Made by a program: the position numbers and the translations under genes. This document shows, in pieces, positions 33,781 to 41,980 of a stretch of DNA of 41,980 nucleotides. Position 1 is the first letter of the stretch. The number at the start of each line of letters is the position of its first letter. The notes beneath the pieces were generated by a model, which was not told the origin of the DNA, did not search any database, and saw only the letters and a list, made by a program, of their open reading frames with translations. The stretch is from Lachnoclostridium sp. UBA1308. Lineage in GTDB: Bacteria; Bacillota; Clostridia; Lachnospirales; Lachnospiraceae. Location: assembly GCA_002307215.1 (NCBI GenBank), contig DBTU01000056.1, positions 62,404-104,383 of the forward strand, read 5' to 3'.

Positions 33781-35673
33781 CTACTCTGTTGTGAAGGGTG
33801 AGGCCGGAAGACCTTCCCCGTTATACAAATTGGCACCCTCCGGATTGTCAGCCCATGCATACCTCACAAAGCTTGGATCCTTGACTTGATCATTCCATAC
33901 GATAACTTGATTCCCCTCTATCCTTGCCTGCGCTCTAACAAATTCCTTGTCTGCTCCGGAGATTATAAAATGTCCCGGTTGATTTCCATCACCGGTTACT
34001 AATCCGCCATCTGTATCGGAAAAGGAAATAACTATTCGGTTATCTTCTCTTTTCGCAGATTGGTACATCGGGCCATATGCTACTATTGTATTGTCTCCAT
34101 AGACCATTTTCTGCGCAAGGAGTGCAAGTCTGTTTCCCACATCCTTTTTATTTTTGGGATGAATATCATTCCACTCACCGATATCAATCGTAACAGCCAT
34201 TCCTGTTCCGGGGACAGCAAGTGTCCTTCGCTGTGCCTCCCTTATCTGCGCCCATTTGCTTGCGGCGGGGCTGCAAGAAGGCTCAGAGAAATTGGGTAGC
34301 TGAACAAGTAGGAAGGGAAACTCACCGATGTTCCATTTACTTCTCCAATCGGTTATTAAGGTGTGAAGTAACCTCTCATAGTTTTCCGGATGCTGCGCAT
34401 TCGTTTCACCCTGATACCAGAGTGCGCCTTTCACGGCATAGGGAAGCATTGGTGCTATCATGCCATTATACAGGCCTGAAGGCTGCCACATAACAAAGAC
34501 AGGTGTAGGCATAGGTTCTCTTTTTACACCAATCTTATACTGCCACTCACCGCATAAATCAATGACTTGGCTGCCAATTTCCAATTGATAAGGTTTCCCC
34601 TTATAAAAGCCGCCTTTTCCGGACAGATTAACAACTCTGACAACAATAATATTCTTTCCTTCTTTCAGTAATCCCTCCGGAAGGTTATATTTTCTGGGAA
34701 TATACTGCATCGGTAACGTTCCTGCCTTAATTCCATTGATATAAACTGTATCCTCATCAACAACATTTCCAAGTATAAGCTTCATGGGGTTACCTAATAA
34801 TCCGGAGCCAATCTCAATCTCCTTACGGAACCAGACTGCACCGTTAAATTTCCCCACTCCCTCTTCTTCCCAGTACGAAGGTACCTTGATATAGGACCAG
34901 TCAGATGCATCATAGTCTGTATCAAAAAAGGACTTTCCTCCATCAGCCATACCGATGTCATCTTGATTTGTTTTACGAAACCACTCCGCCGCGGTCGTTT
35001 CATTCTCTTTTAGTACAGACTCCATATAGTTTCTATCCTTGAATTTCTTATTTGCTTCCAAATAATCCGGATATTGTGAAAGAGCCTCTTCGCTAAGATA
35101 GGATTCTGCCGGCGCCCCTCCAAGACTTGCATTAATGATACCGATGGGTACGTGATACACTTCATATAGCTTTATTGCAAAGAAATATCCTACAGCAGCA
35201 AAATTTAAAATGCTTTGTGGACCGGCTGACACCCAATCTCCTGCCTCATAATCCGTATGAGTCTTCTCAAAGTCAAATCTTACCGGAATCAGGAACTGCC
35301 TTATGGCATCATTGCCTTCCCTCGTTATTTCCTCCGGATAGGTATCTTTTACCGATTGCATCTTCATTTCCATATTGGACTGACCGGAGCATACCCATAC
35401 ATCACCGAGAAGAATATTATGAATCGTAATACTTTCTGCACCTTCACCTGCATCAATCACCATATCTAAGGGTCCACCCTTATTTTCGGTAGGAAGAATA
35501 ATCTGCCATTCTCCTTCTAAACCTGCCGTTGTTCGATAGGCTTTGTCCATAAAACGGACTGTAATGTTTTCAGCTGCCGGTGCCCACCCCCATATTTTTA
35601 CCTGTGAGTTTCTTTGTAACACCATACCGTCGCTGATTAAGCGTGGCAGTTTTATTTTCACCTGATCTTCCAT
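33781..35673 (-). CDS. Sialate O-acetylesterase-like carbohydrate esterase
   Basis: 630-aa SGNH-type esterase of the 9-O-acetylesterase (SASA, DUF303) group. Seen: the N-terminal GMVLQRNSQVKIWGWA, the nucleophile block GDVWVCSGQSNM (Ser ~96), the central NTP-like jelly-roll insertion from about residue 240 with YINGIKAGTLP, then LPYAVKGALWYQGETNA and the catalytic Asp/His block DIGEWNDIHPKNKKDVGNRL. In plant-glycan loci such enzymes, including the CE20 type, take acetyl groups from xyloglucan or xylan oligosaccharides, which suits this context better than sialic acid. Start ATG 35673 follows AAGGAG. No signal peptide. Operon partner of GH5 and GH95. Confidence 0.88.
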   Translation of the reverse strand: MEDQVKIKLPRLISDGMVLQRNSQVKIWGWAPAAENITVRFMDKAYRTTAGLEGEWQIILPTENKGGPLDMVIDAGEGAESITIHNILLGDVWVCSGQSNMEMKMQSVKDTYPEEITREGNDAIRQFLIPVRFDFEKTHTDYEAGDWVSAGPQSILNFAAVGYFFAIKLYEVYHVPIGIINASLGGAPAESYLSEEALSQYPDYLEANKKFKDRNYMESVLKENETTAAEWFRKTNQDDIGMADGGKSFFDTDYDASDWSYIKVPSYWEEEGVGKFNGAVWFRKEIEIGSGLLGNPMKLILGNVVDEDTVYINGIKAGTLPMQYIPRKYNLPEGLLKEGKNIIVVRVVNLSGKGGFYKGKPYQLEIGSQVIDLCGEWQYKIGVKREPMPTPVFVMWQPSGLYNGMIAPMLPYAVKGALWYQGETNAQHPENYERLLHTLITDWRSKWNIGEFPFLLVQLPNFSEPSCSPAASKWAQIREAQRRTLAVPGTGMAVTIDIGEWNDIHPKNKKDVGNRLALLAQKMVYGDNTIVAYGPMYQSAKREDNRIVISFSDTDGGLVTGDGNQPGHFIISGADKEFVRAQARIEGNQVIVWNDQVKDPSFVRYAWADNPEGANLYNGEGLPASPFTTE

Positions 35674-35717
35674 CAAATGATCTCCTTCTTTCGTCTCAGA
35701 ATAATTATGTGTTCCTA

Positions 35718-37907
35718 TTATGAAAATGTATCATAGATGCGGTTTCTTTTTATTCTCTCTTCGGGGCTGAGTCTTTGAGCATCCGCTATCTCATAGCTGC
35801 CGAAGGTATCGTAGAGTCTTGCGGAAGGCTCGACCTCAACAAAGGTACACCAAGGCAGCCAATGGTACTGGCTCTGCAAGGTCTGACTGGTAAAATTAGC
35901 ACCTTCATGACCAAGTCCGGGCATGATATATCCGATACTGCCGTCCACATCATTGGATTGTCTGGTATTCTTGTGGATAAATTCAGCAAAATCAAGATAA
36001 TGCTCATCCCCCGTAATCAAATATAGCCTGTAATAGGTATAGGAGCAGGCAGCCATATATACATCCGCACCGCCGTTAATTGTAATAATGCTCTGACCGC
36101 TGATGGAATATTTATTAAAGGGATGCTTTTCCCATATCGTGCGCACAGGAAAATTCCAAGAATAGGTCCAGGTTTCGGTATAGTCGGCAGCGCCAACTGC
36201 ACCCTCGAGCCATTTCTGGCCTCCTGTCAGATCGTATAAAGCAAGGAATCCAAACATGGCATAAATCCCGGCCTCTTTATCCTGGATATCCGTGTTATCG
36301 CAGGTGCCGCCGCGATACTCCATATTCCGGTAAGCATTATCAAATGACCAATCACCGGCTTTCACTGCTGCTGTTTTATATCTTTCGTCGCCGGATATCA
36401 GGTAAAATTCTACCAGAAAACGGATAACACTGGGTGTATTGGACTTTGAGTCCATACGTATGGAGTTGTCGGTATTGTACGCGCGGTAGAAGCTGCCGTC
36501 TTCATTCTGAATACTTACAAGCCAATCCGCGGTTTTTCTTATGAATTCCCGCCATGACGCCCGCTCATCGCCCTTTTTGCGAAGGTAAAGATAGGCATAT
36601 ACAATAGCCTCAATACCATCGGCAAGCATCCTAACATAGTGGGGGTATGGTTCAAAGCCCTTGATATTCGGATTATAACACATTTGCGGCAGACCGGATT
36701 CAGTCATTGCAGTCCTCACCCAGAAATCAATCACGTTAACACCTTTTTCAAAGGCTTCGGGTACATTTTCCTTATCACCGTAACGAAGCAGCTGATAGCC
36801 GATACCCGGCTGCTGACCAACAAAACCGAACTGGAAGGAAATACTGGAGATATCCATATTGGGTAGCTGGCAGGCAAAGGGCAAACCATAGGAATCCCCA
36901 TATTGCTTTGTGTATTTTATAAATATCTTCATGCAATTGTGAAAATGCAATCCGTTATCTACTTCGAATAAGCTGTCCCGTAATCTTTGATACGTAACCC
37001 TCCATATATCTTTCATCATCGGCTGGAAGCTTCCGAAATATCCAAAGTTAACAGCAACCGAATAATTTTGCTCAAAGCCTACTTCTACCGGGTGGTTGAT
37101 TCGCTGAAAGGTTTTTACGTTGTTTTTATAGTCGAGGCCGCCATAACGTCTTCCACTCGGCATCTGACCGTCGCAGGCAGGATATACATAATCAATGGAT
37201 AGTCCGTCTATCTTTGTCTCGATATACTTACGTACCGCAAAACCATAATACATATAGTTCAAGGTTTGATTCGTGGGTTTGCTCATACCGATAGCTCCAA
37301 TGGTATATAGAGAATCCACGTTACTCTCTGACTGCATCATGTCATAATTACGCATGGTAACGTCCGCAGCCCAACGAGAGAGCGCCGCCGTTTCTCCCGA
37401 GGAAATGTTTTGCATGGCAAACACGGGCAGGGCATAACTGGTCTCCTTAGACCAATAATATTCAAGCTCCAGATCCTTGCCAAAGGAAAAATCGGGTGCA
37501 TACTCATTCTGTTTGTACCAGACACCCGGGGCAAAACAATTATAATCATGCACATCACTTGATTCTGTCATAACAAAAGAGAACTTGGTGGAAAAACCCA
37601 GATCATCTCCCGCCTTAACTACCTTAACATTACGTCCTACCTTGAATCCGTCACCGGTTGCTTCATATATATCCGTAAATGAAAATTCAGAACCGGAGGG
37701 CACCGCAATCGCACCTTTTGCAATTATTCTATCCCCGGAAACAGATATATCACTATAAACACAATCATAAAACTCACTAATTGCCATAACTGTCTTTAGC
37801 GTCACGAAAATCGGACGTTTGTTAAAATATAATATTTTACTGTTTTTTTGAACCTCAATACCTCCGTCTTCGAAGATAAGGGTATAGTCTCCATATATTA
37901 GTCTCAT
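35718..37907 (-). CDS. Unclassified alpha-toroid protein, putative glycosidase
   Basis: 729-aa cytosolic protein not assigned to a known family here. Residues 1-330 are beta-rich (MRLIYGDYTLIFEDGGIEVQ, repeated aromatic strands). Residues ~340-690 are helical with repeating pieces typical of an (alpha/alpha)6 toroid: RKTADWLVSIQNEDGSF, VRFLVEFYLISGDERYK, AMFGFLALYDLTGGQKW and YTYYRLYLITGDEHYLDFA. This beta-plus-toroid layout is shared by many glycoside hydrolases and lyases; acidic candidates include GFEPYPHYV and CDNTDIQDKEAG. Sitting between GH95-like and esterase genes, it is most likely a glycan-active enzyme. ATG 37907 has GGGAG ahead. The enzymatic role is inference. Confidence 0.7.
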   Translation of the reverse strand: MRLIYGDYTLIFEDGGIEVQKNSKILYFNKRPIFVTLKTVMAISEFYDCVYSDISVSGDRIIAKGAIAVPSGSEFSFTDIYEATGDGFKVGRNVKVVKAGDDLGFSTKFSFVMTESSDVHDYNCFAPGVWYKQNEYAPDFSFGKDLELEYYWSKETSYALPVFAMQNISSGETAALSRWAADVTMRNYDMMQSESNVDSLYTIGAIGMSKPTNQTLNYMYYGFAVRKYIETKIDGLSIDYVYPACDGQMPSGRRYGGLDYKNNVKTFQRINHPVEVGFEQNYSVAVNFGYFGSFQPMMKDIWRVTYQRLRDSLFEVDNGLHFHNCMKIFIKYTKQYGDSYGLPFACQLPNMDISSISFQFGFVGQQPGIGYQLLRYGDKENVPEAFEKGVNVIDFWVRTAMTESGLPQMCYNPNIKGFEPYPHYVRMLADGIEAIVYAYLYLRKKGDERASWREFIRKTADWLVSIQNEDGSFYRAYNTDNSIRMDSKSNTPSVIRFLVEFYLISGDERYKTAAVKAGDWSFDNAYRNMEYRGGTCDNTDIQDKEAGIYAMFGFLALYDLTGGQKWLEGAVGAADYTETWTYSWNFPVRTIWEKHPFNKYSISGQSIITINGGADVYMAACSYTYYRLYLITGDEHYLDFAEFIHKNTRQSNDVDGSIGYIMPGLGHEGANFTSQTLQSQYHWLPWCTFVEVEPSARLYDTFGSYEIADAQRLSPEERIKRNRIYDTFS

Positions 37908-37967
37908 AATAATCTCCCAATTATTTCATTGTTGAATATCAAATAGCAACTATGACTAAGACGCCCC

Positions 37968-40412
37968 TCATCCTTTACAGGGTTCTACTTCAAGAATCAG
38001 ATGATAGTCTGCATCCTTTTCAACATTGATATTTGCTACGTTATCAGCTACTGGTATCTTTATTCCATTTATCTCTAATGATTTCAGACCGTAACGATAC
38101 CTTATATCCGTCGCCTGACTGCTAAGGGAATGTAAATCAATGGTAATGATTCCCTTGTCCAGATCCCAAGTAATTAGATTTAGATGTGCAAATGTAAAAC
38201 TGCATATGCCTCTTAGTTCACCTTTGATCAGCATTTTGGGAAGCGCAGGCAAAAGCTCAATTATACCGGGGCTTGAATATACGATCATTTCAACCAGAAC
38301 AGCCGGTAAGCTACCAGTGAAATCCGGAAAATAGGCCAAATAGGGAAAATGGTTAGCCATTAGGCTACGATTAATAAAGCCATGCTCAAGAATCTGTTTA
38401 AGATTCATGAAGGCATCCTCTCTATCTTTGAGCCGTATAGCCGTAAAAATTCGATGGATAATTCCGTGTGCCGAGTCATCCTCCTGTCCTCTTTTACGGT
38501 TTGAAAGTAGAACTGCTTTGGCAAGCTCGGGTGTATCTTCCCAGGTGATAGCGTTTCCGGGCCACACATCATAATGGTGGGAAACATGCCTGTGATTGTA
38601 ATTCTCCGGGATCTGCGGCCACGCCCATTCCTTTAAGGCTCCTTCCTCATCCAGTAAATATGCAGGAAGTTTACTTAGCATGCTTTGCCATTTGTCAATA
38701 CAGGGATCTTGTATGCCTAGGATATCACAGCCAGTAATTAAGTTATCCAATACTTCCCGACATACCATAATATCCATACATGCATTAATGGCTATTGGGC
38801 TCCAGTTTCTTCCACGAGGACTGTTTTCGGGAGAAAAGCACGGGTAGAAGATATAATCTCCGTTTTCATCGATGTCTGTCAGATAATCCTCAAAGAATAG
38901 CGCAATTTCACGCAAACCCGGAAGGATACGATTCTTAAGGAAATCCAGGTCTCCGGTTACAAGATAATGTCCCCAAAATTCATTGTATATCCAGCCTACA
39001 CAGGATACCCAGTAATGATGAGGCCAAGTGGAGGAAAAGTGGTAAAATAGGCCATTGTCGATATCCGGGTGTATGTCGCCCAGAATACCCCGACAGCCGA
39101 ATATATTCATCGCATTGAGCTTGAAATCCGGGAGCTTTTCTTCTATGAAACGAAAGAAAACCTCCATTGCCTCCGGCAGATTTGTAAGATTACCGGAACA
39201 AACCTGTAGATTTACATTAATATTGTACTGTCCAATCGCAGGGGGCAGTTCTCCGCTTTCAGTAATCAGAAAATATCGGCCGAGATCATACAATTTTTCC
39301 AGTAAAGCCGGGCACAAATCCTGTTTGCTATGTTGAAGCGCTAAGAGCTCCTCCGTTGACAGTAACCCGTCATCGCCACAATCAAGACTAATACTACTGC
39401 GCTCCATCAACTCACCCAACACCTGACGATTATTTCCCAGAAGCAATTCATAATAGTCTTTTGGGTTACTTATATCCAACCTTCGTAAACTCTCTGCCAC
39501 CTCCTGTATACCGGTCTCATCATATTGCTCCAATACTTCAATCTTAGTTAAAAGGAGTACCTTTCGGGCGTTGTGTATGAGCAGCCGGTTATTTTCTATA
39601 TGCGCGCACCCGCCATCGAGGAGGATACGTGTCGCACCTGCATAACCCTTTCCGGACATAATATCAGGATTATATTTGCATCCGGTAAGCAACATATTTT
39701 CCGAATAATCCCTATCTATCATCATACCTTCCGGCATCGGGTGTCTGTCCCAAAGATGCGTACCGGCAACATCTCCAACGGATATTTCGAGAGTAGTGTT
39801 GATCCCTTCACTACTCTCCGGCGCCTCTAAAAACTGTACGCAGAGCTTATCCGGTATGGAAACAAAACTTTTACGTACCCAATCTCCACTCGTATCCGAC
39901 CATCTGACAACCGCCTCGCTGCTTGTAAAATCAAGTGTCCTGATATAGTCCTTGACAGGCAATGTTTCTTTCGTATCCAACTTCATAATAAATGCAGGAT
40001 GACTGTTATAATTTCTATGTGGAATTTCTTTATCACCTGACCATGGTAGTCTTTCATCATAGCCATCCTCTCTGGCTGTTTTGACAGAAAGAAGCACCGC
40101 TTCCTTAGATTTTCCTTCCTTCAAAAGTCTCCTTACCTCAGGAAGTACATGCGCTATGCGGGGAGGGTTCAGATTATCTCTGTACTGTTTTACATAGAGC
40201 TTTTCATGCTGAAATATGATTGTCTCCCGGTAAGGTTCACCATATATGACCATTTTTATGCCGGTGCCTGCGGTGACCATCGCATCCGCATAACTATCAG
40301 ATGGATATGTACTGCAGTAACCGTGCTTTGGAACAATCATCTGTCGTTTGTTAACCGGCATTGCCGAATATTTGAAAGGATAACGAATTATTTTGAACTC
40401 TTTCTTTTTCAT
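37968..40412 (-). CDS. GH95-like alpha-L-fucosidase/galactosidase, divergent
   Basis: 814-aa cytosolic protein resembling GH95. Seen: N-terminal beta domain; then a toroid with LYDLGRYFLITESG and PPAIGQYNINVNLQ (GH95 normally has PANLQGIWN and YxxNINxQMxYW), the general-acid region FSPENSPRG, RHVSHHYDVWPG (family HRHLSHLYGLYPG) and FTGSLPAVLVEM in place of the DGNFGxxAGIAEML block. Enough blocks align to support the family, but the usual WNxNxQMNYWP centre is altered, so specificity may differ from classical fucosidases. ATG 40412 follows AAGGAG; an ATG at 40430 overlaps the site. A role in removing L-fucose or L-galactose from xyloglucan-type oligosaccharides is inference. Confidence 0.75.
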   Translation of the reverse strand: MKKKEFKIIRYPFKYSAMPVNKRQMIVPKHGYCSTYPSDSYADAMVTAGTGIKMVIYGEPYRETIIFQHEKLYVKQYRDNLNPPRIAHVLPEVRRLLKEGKSKEAVLLSVKTAREDGYDERLPWSGDKEIPHRNYNSHPAFIMKLDTKETLPVKDYIRTLDFTSSEAVVRWSDTSGDWVRKSFVSIPDKLCVQFLEAPESSEGINTTLEISVGDVAGTHLWDRHPMPEGMMIDRDYSENMLLTGCKYNPDIMSGKGYAGATRILLDGGCAHIENNRLLIHNARKVLLLTKIEVLEQYDETGIQEVAESLRRLDISNPKDYYELLLGNNRQVLGELMERSSISLDCGDDGLLSTEELLALQHSKQDLCPALLEKLYDLGRYFLITESGELPPAIGQYNINVNLQVCSGNLTNLPEAMEVFFRFIEEKLPDFKLNAMNIFGCRGILGDIHPDIDNGLFYHFSSTWPHHYWVSCVGWIYNEFWGHYLVTGDLDFLKNRILPGLREIALFFEDYLTDIDENGDYIFYPCFSPENSPRGRNWSPIAINACMDIMVCREVLDNLITGCDILGIQDPCIDKWQSMLSKLPAYLLDEEGALKEWAWPQIPENYNHRHVSHHYDVWPGNAITWEDTPELAKAVLLSNRKRGQEDDSAHGIIHRIFTAIRLKDREDAFMNLKQILEHGFINRSLMANHFPYLAYFPDFTGSLPAVLVEMIVYSSPGIIELLPALPKMLIKGELRGICSFTFAHLNLITWDLDKGIITIDLHSLSSQATDIRYRYGLKSLEINGIKIPVADNVANINVEKDADYHLILEVEPCKG

Positions 40413-40471
40413 AAGAATGCTCCTTGTCATAGAAAAATTATCTCTGCGAATGTTTATTTTATCTTAAAATA

Positions 40472-40585
40472 TTAGTTGACAAGAAATTCCATCAACTCAC
40501 TAGGTTCTTTGCTGAGAAATATAGCTTTCTCAGCGAACATCATTCCAAATGGAGCTTCTGTGGTATAGCGCTCCCACTGTGGCAT
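40472..40585 (-). CDS. Small open frame (37 aa) or gene remnant
   Basis: A short frame beginning MPQWERYTTEAPFG and ending SELMEFLVN, preceded by AGGTGA at 7 nt. Its composition looks like real protein, and the frame stays open about 8 codons above the ATG. It could be a small protein, or the C-terminal remnant of a decayed gene between the esterase and the GH95-like gene; a repeated CTGTGG-type pattern crosses its start. No family recognised. Confidence 0.3.
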   Translation of the reverse strand: MPQWERYTTEAPFGMMFAEKAIFLSKEPSELMEFLVN

Positions 40586-40644
40586 AGCTTCACCTGTGGA
40601 ATCGCATCACTCCATTCTGCCACCAACGGTGGCACGAATAGTCT

Positions 40645-41718
40645 TTAGAGCTTTATATCGATATCATAAGGTGCACCGTTATCTTTTGAATTTCCAAAGG
40701 ATAACCTGGCAAAATTATATGCGCCATTATTCCATACATAAAAATTATGCTGACCATCTTTCATAAGTACTCTGTAATAGTCACCCAGATTATGTTTCGC
40801 TTTATCATATAGCTCATTAACCGTTTTTACAAAACCGGCCTCATATGCTACTCCATCTGCATCGCCGCAGGTAATATATAGTAGTGGAAGCCTATAATCA
40901 CTTGATGCAATAGTGGCACCCAAAAGCTTGCCGTCACTTGAGGTCGGAGCACTCGAAAAGGCGCCTACATAAGCAAACAAATCCAACATACCGGGAGTTG
41001 TAACAGTCTCAACCAGACCGTTTCTCCAATCACTTACTGTCTCGGTGTATACCGCAGAATCACATCGATAACCTCCCAAAACCAGATTCAGGGATTGCAT
41101 TCCACCCATTGAAAGTCCTGCAATGGCCCTATGAAGACGGTTATATGTAATTCCTATGGGGGATTTATCATTGATGTTAGCATATGTATGATATTGGGTT
41201 TCTATGAATGGGATTAAATCGTATCGTAATTCATAATCAAAATAATAAAAACCAAGCAAATTCGTTCCCTCAGAATTGAAAGAACGATCCGTCCAGTCAT
41301 ATGAGCTTCTGCCCTCCGGAAACACAATAATTAACGGTTCAATATCACCATTAGCAATGAGATTATCAAATATATTGCAGATATTATAATTTCCATCTGT
41401 TTTACCGCTTCCGTCCAGCCATTCATATCTATTACCACCCACTCCATGGAGCAAATACATGATATGATATCTGATTTCATCATTATCATTATCATAGCCT
41501 GCAGGTAAATAAATATTACATTTCTTTTCAATTGACTCACCGGCAATTTTCTCTCTTCCGGCTACCTTGGATCTGATTTTCTGATTCGTCACTAGTTGCC
41601 TGGAGGAATTAATATAATTACTTACATGATAGGAAACCTCCGCAATAGATCCCTGAAGTTCTTTCTCGACCGCTCTTAGATAATTATCCGGTACACCCAT
41701 AACATTGATACTTTTCAT
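40645..41718 (-). CDS. CE1-type esterase (feruloyl/esterase D-like), cytosolic
   Basis: 357-aa alpha/beta-hydrolase of the esterase D / CE1 feruloyl- or acetylxylan-esterase group. Seen: NIYLPAGYD and HIMYLLHGVGGN, then the nucleophile elbow AGLSMGGMQS (Ser ~203), acid residues in ITCGDADG and catalytic His in KDGQHNFYVW (His ~324). No signal peptide, so it would act on imported feruloylated or acetylated oligosaccharides. ATG 41718 follows GAGGAG; longer starts lack a site. First gene of the glycan operon inside the window, 230 bp from the GH95-like gene; the gap holds only a small open frame. Confidence 0.88.
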   Translation of the reverse strand: MKSINVMGVPDNYLRAVEKELQGSIAEVSYHVSNYINSSRQLVTNQKIRSKVAGREKIAGESIEKKCNIYLPAGYDNDNDEIRYHIMYLLHGVGGNRYEWLDGSGKTDGNYNICNIFDNLIANGDIEPLIIVFPEGRSSYDWTDRSFNSEGTNLLGFYYFDYELRYDLIPFIETQYHTYANINDKSPIGITYNRLHRAIAGLSMGGMQSLNLVLGGYRCDSAVYTETVSDWRNGLVETVTTPGMLDLFAYVGAFSSAPTSSDGKLLGATIASSDYRLPLLYITCGDADGVAYEAGFVKTVNELYDKAKHNLGDYYRVLMKDGQHNFYVWNNGAYNFARLSFGNSKDNGAPYDIDIKL

Positions 41719-41935
41719 AATTCTCCTCATTCCTACGTTTTCCTTCAACTTAGCTGCCCTTTGGTTATCTATTCATATAAATGCCAGTAATATAGACTCA
41801 AGAATCTTCCCTTCGAATTAGTTTGGACCGAGGATTACGCAGGCTCAAACTTACAAGTGCGAATTATGCTTTTCAATAATTCACACTAACAAACATAGCC
41901 GCATAAGGCTACAAACACAATTATTAAAACATGCA
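41719..41935. other. Upstream region of the glycan operon
   Basis: AT-rich stretch between the first gene of the glycan operon and the edge repeat. A weak promoter-like pair on the - strand (TTGAGT, 16 nt, TATATG; near 41774-41801) lies about 55-80 bp before the esterase start. A small stem TAGCC/GGCTA (41896-41911) belongs to the repeat. No coding frame is seen. Confidence 0.35.
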
Positions 41936-41980
41936 GAATATAAAAATGAATTTCTAATGGAATTCATTTTTATATTCCTA
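41891..41980 (-). repeat. ~90-bp structured intergenic repeat, copy 2 (edge)
   Basis: Partner of 23601-23688. Holds a perfect 17-bp stem GAATATAAAAATGAATT (41936-41952) / AATTCATTTTTATATTC (41961-41977) with loop containing CTAATGG. Its last three bases, 41978-41980, read TAG on the - strand, exactly where copy 1 has the SDR stop codon, so a - strand gene probably ends at the window edge and uses this hairpin as terminator. The right limit of the repeat is cut by the window. Confidence 0.7.

Overview
The window reads as chromosomal DNA of a low-GC, anaerobic, polysaccharide-degrading Firmicute, most likely a member of the Lachnospiraceae (Clostridia). This rests on the AT-rich composition, strong GGAGG-type ribosome sites, PdaA-type sporulation deacetylase, vitamin-B12-type ethanolamine ammonia-lyase, an ATPase-less CUT1 sugar ABC operon and a block of cytosolic plant-glycan enzymes. 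The family assignment is inference. No rRNA, tRNA, CRISPR array, insertion sequence or phage gene was recognised; almost every stretch is a conventional gene.

Layout. (a) 0.2-2.3 kb, + strand: a two-gene operon of an SCP2-like protein and a class-III PLP aminotransferase. (b) 2.3-4.4 kb, - strand: a PdaA-like polysaccharide deacetylase and a membrane GGDEF protein. (c) 4.6-10 kb, - strand: amidohydrolase-eutA-eutB-eutC, a compact ethanolamine ammonia-lyase operon without microcompartment genes; a glycerol-1-phosphate dehydrogenase and a C39-like cysteine peptidase lie divergently at 10.1-12.2 kb. (d) 12.3-15.2 kb, - strand: a CaxA Ca2+/H+ antiporter, then an ECF sigma / DUF4367-type anti-sigma / secreted membrane-anchored protein operon. 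(e) 15.4-21.1 kb: sugar-binding lipoprotein and two permeases, with a divergent AraC regulator and a LacI regulator. (f) 21.5-25.3 kb, - strand: a GH18-like lipoprotein carrying internalin-type leucine-rich repeats, an SDR oxidoreductase and an MBL-fold hydrolase. (g) 25.6-29.4 kb: a divergent membrane pyrophosphatase (+) facing an L,D-transpeptidase (-). (h) 29.5-41.7 kb, - strand: a seven-gene glycan-degradation operon read CE1-like esterase, GH95-like, unclassified toroid protein, sialate-O-acetylesterase-like, GH5, GH51, MFS transporter.

How it works together. Region (h) lacks secretion signals on its enzymes, so it appears to finish imported, acetylated, arabinose- and perhaps fucose- or galactose-decorated hemicellulose oligosaccharides inside the cell; the MFS gene overlaps the arabinofuranosidase gene and is the only transporter in the operon. 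Region (e) is a second carbohydrate-uptake unit with its own local regulators. Region (c) would split ethanolamine to acetaldehyde and ammonia with EutA reactivating the cobalamin enzyme, but no acetaldehyde dehydrogenase or shell protein is present here.

The items most worth a second look are: a ~90-bp structured intergenic repeat at 23.6 kb and at the right edge, whose two copies show compensatory base-pair changes; a membrane pyrophosphatase whose DX7KXE signature is broken; the unclassified 729-aa toroid protein in the glycan operon; the GH18-LRR lipoprotein; and the sigma/anti-sigma operon ending in a protein with an APETG sorting-like tail.
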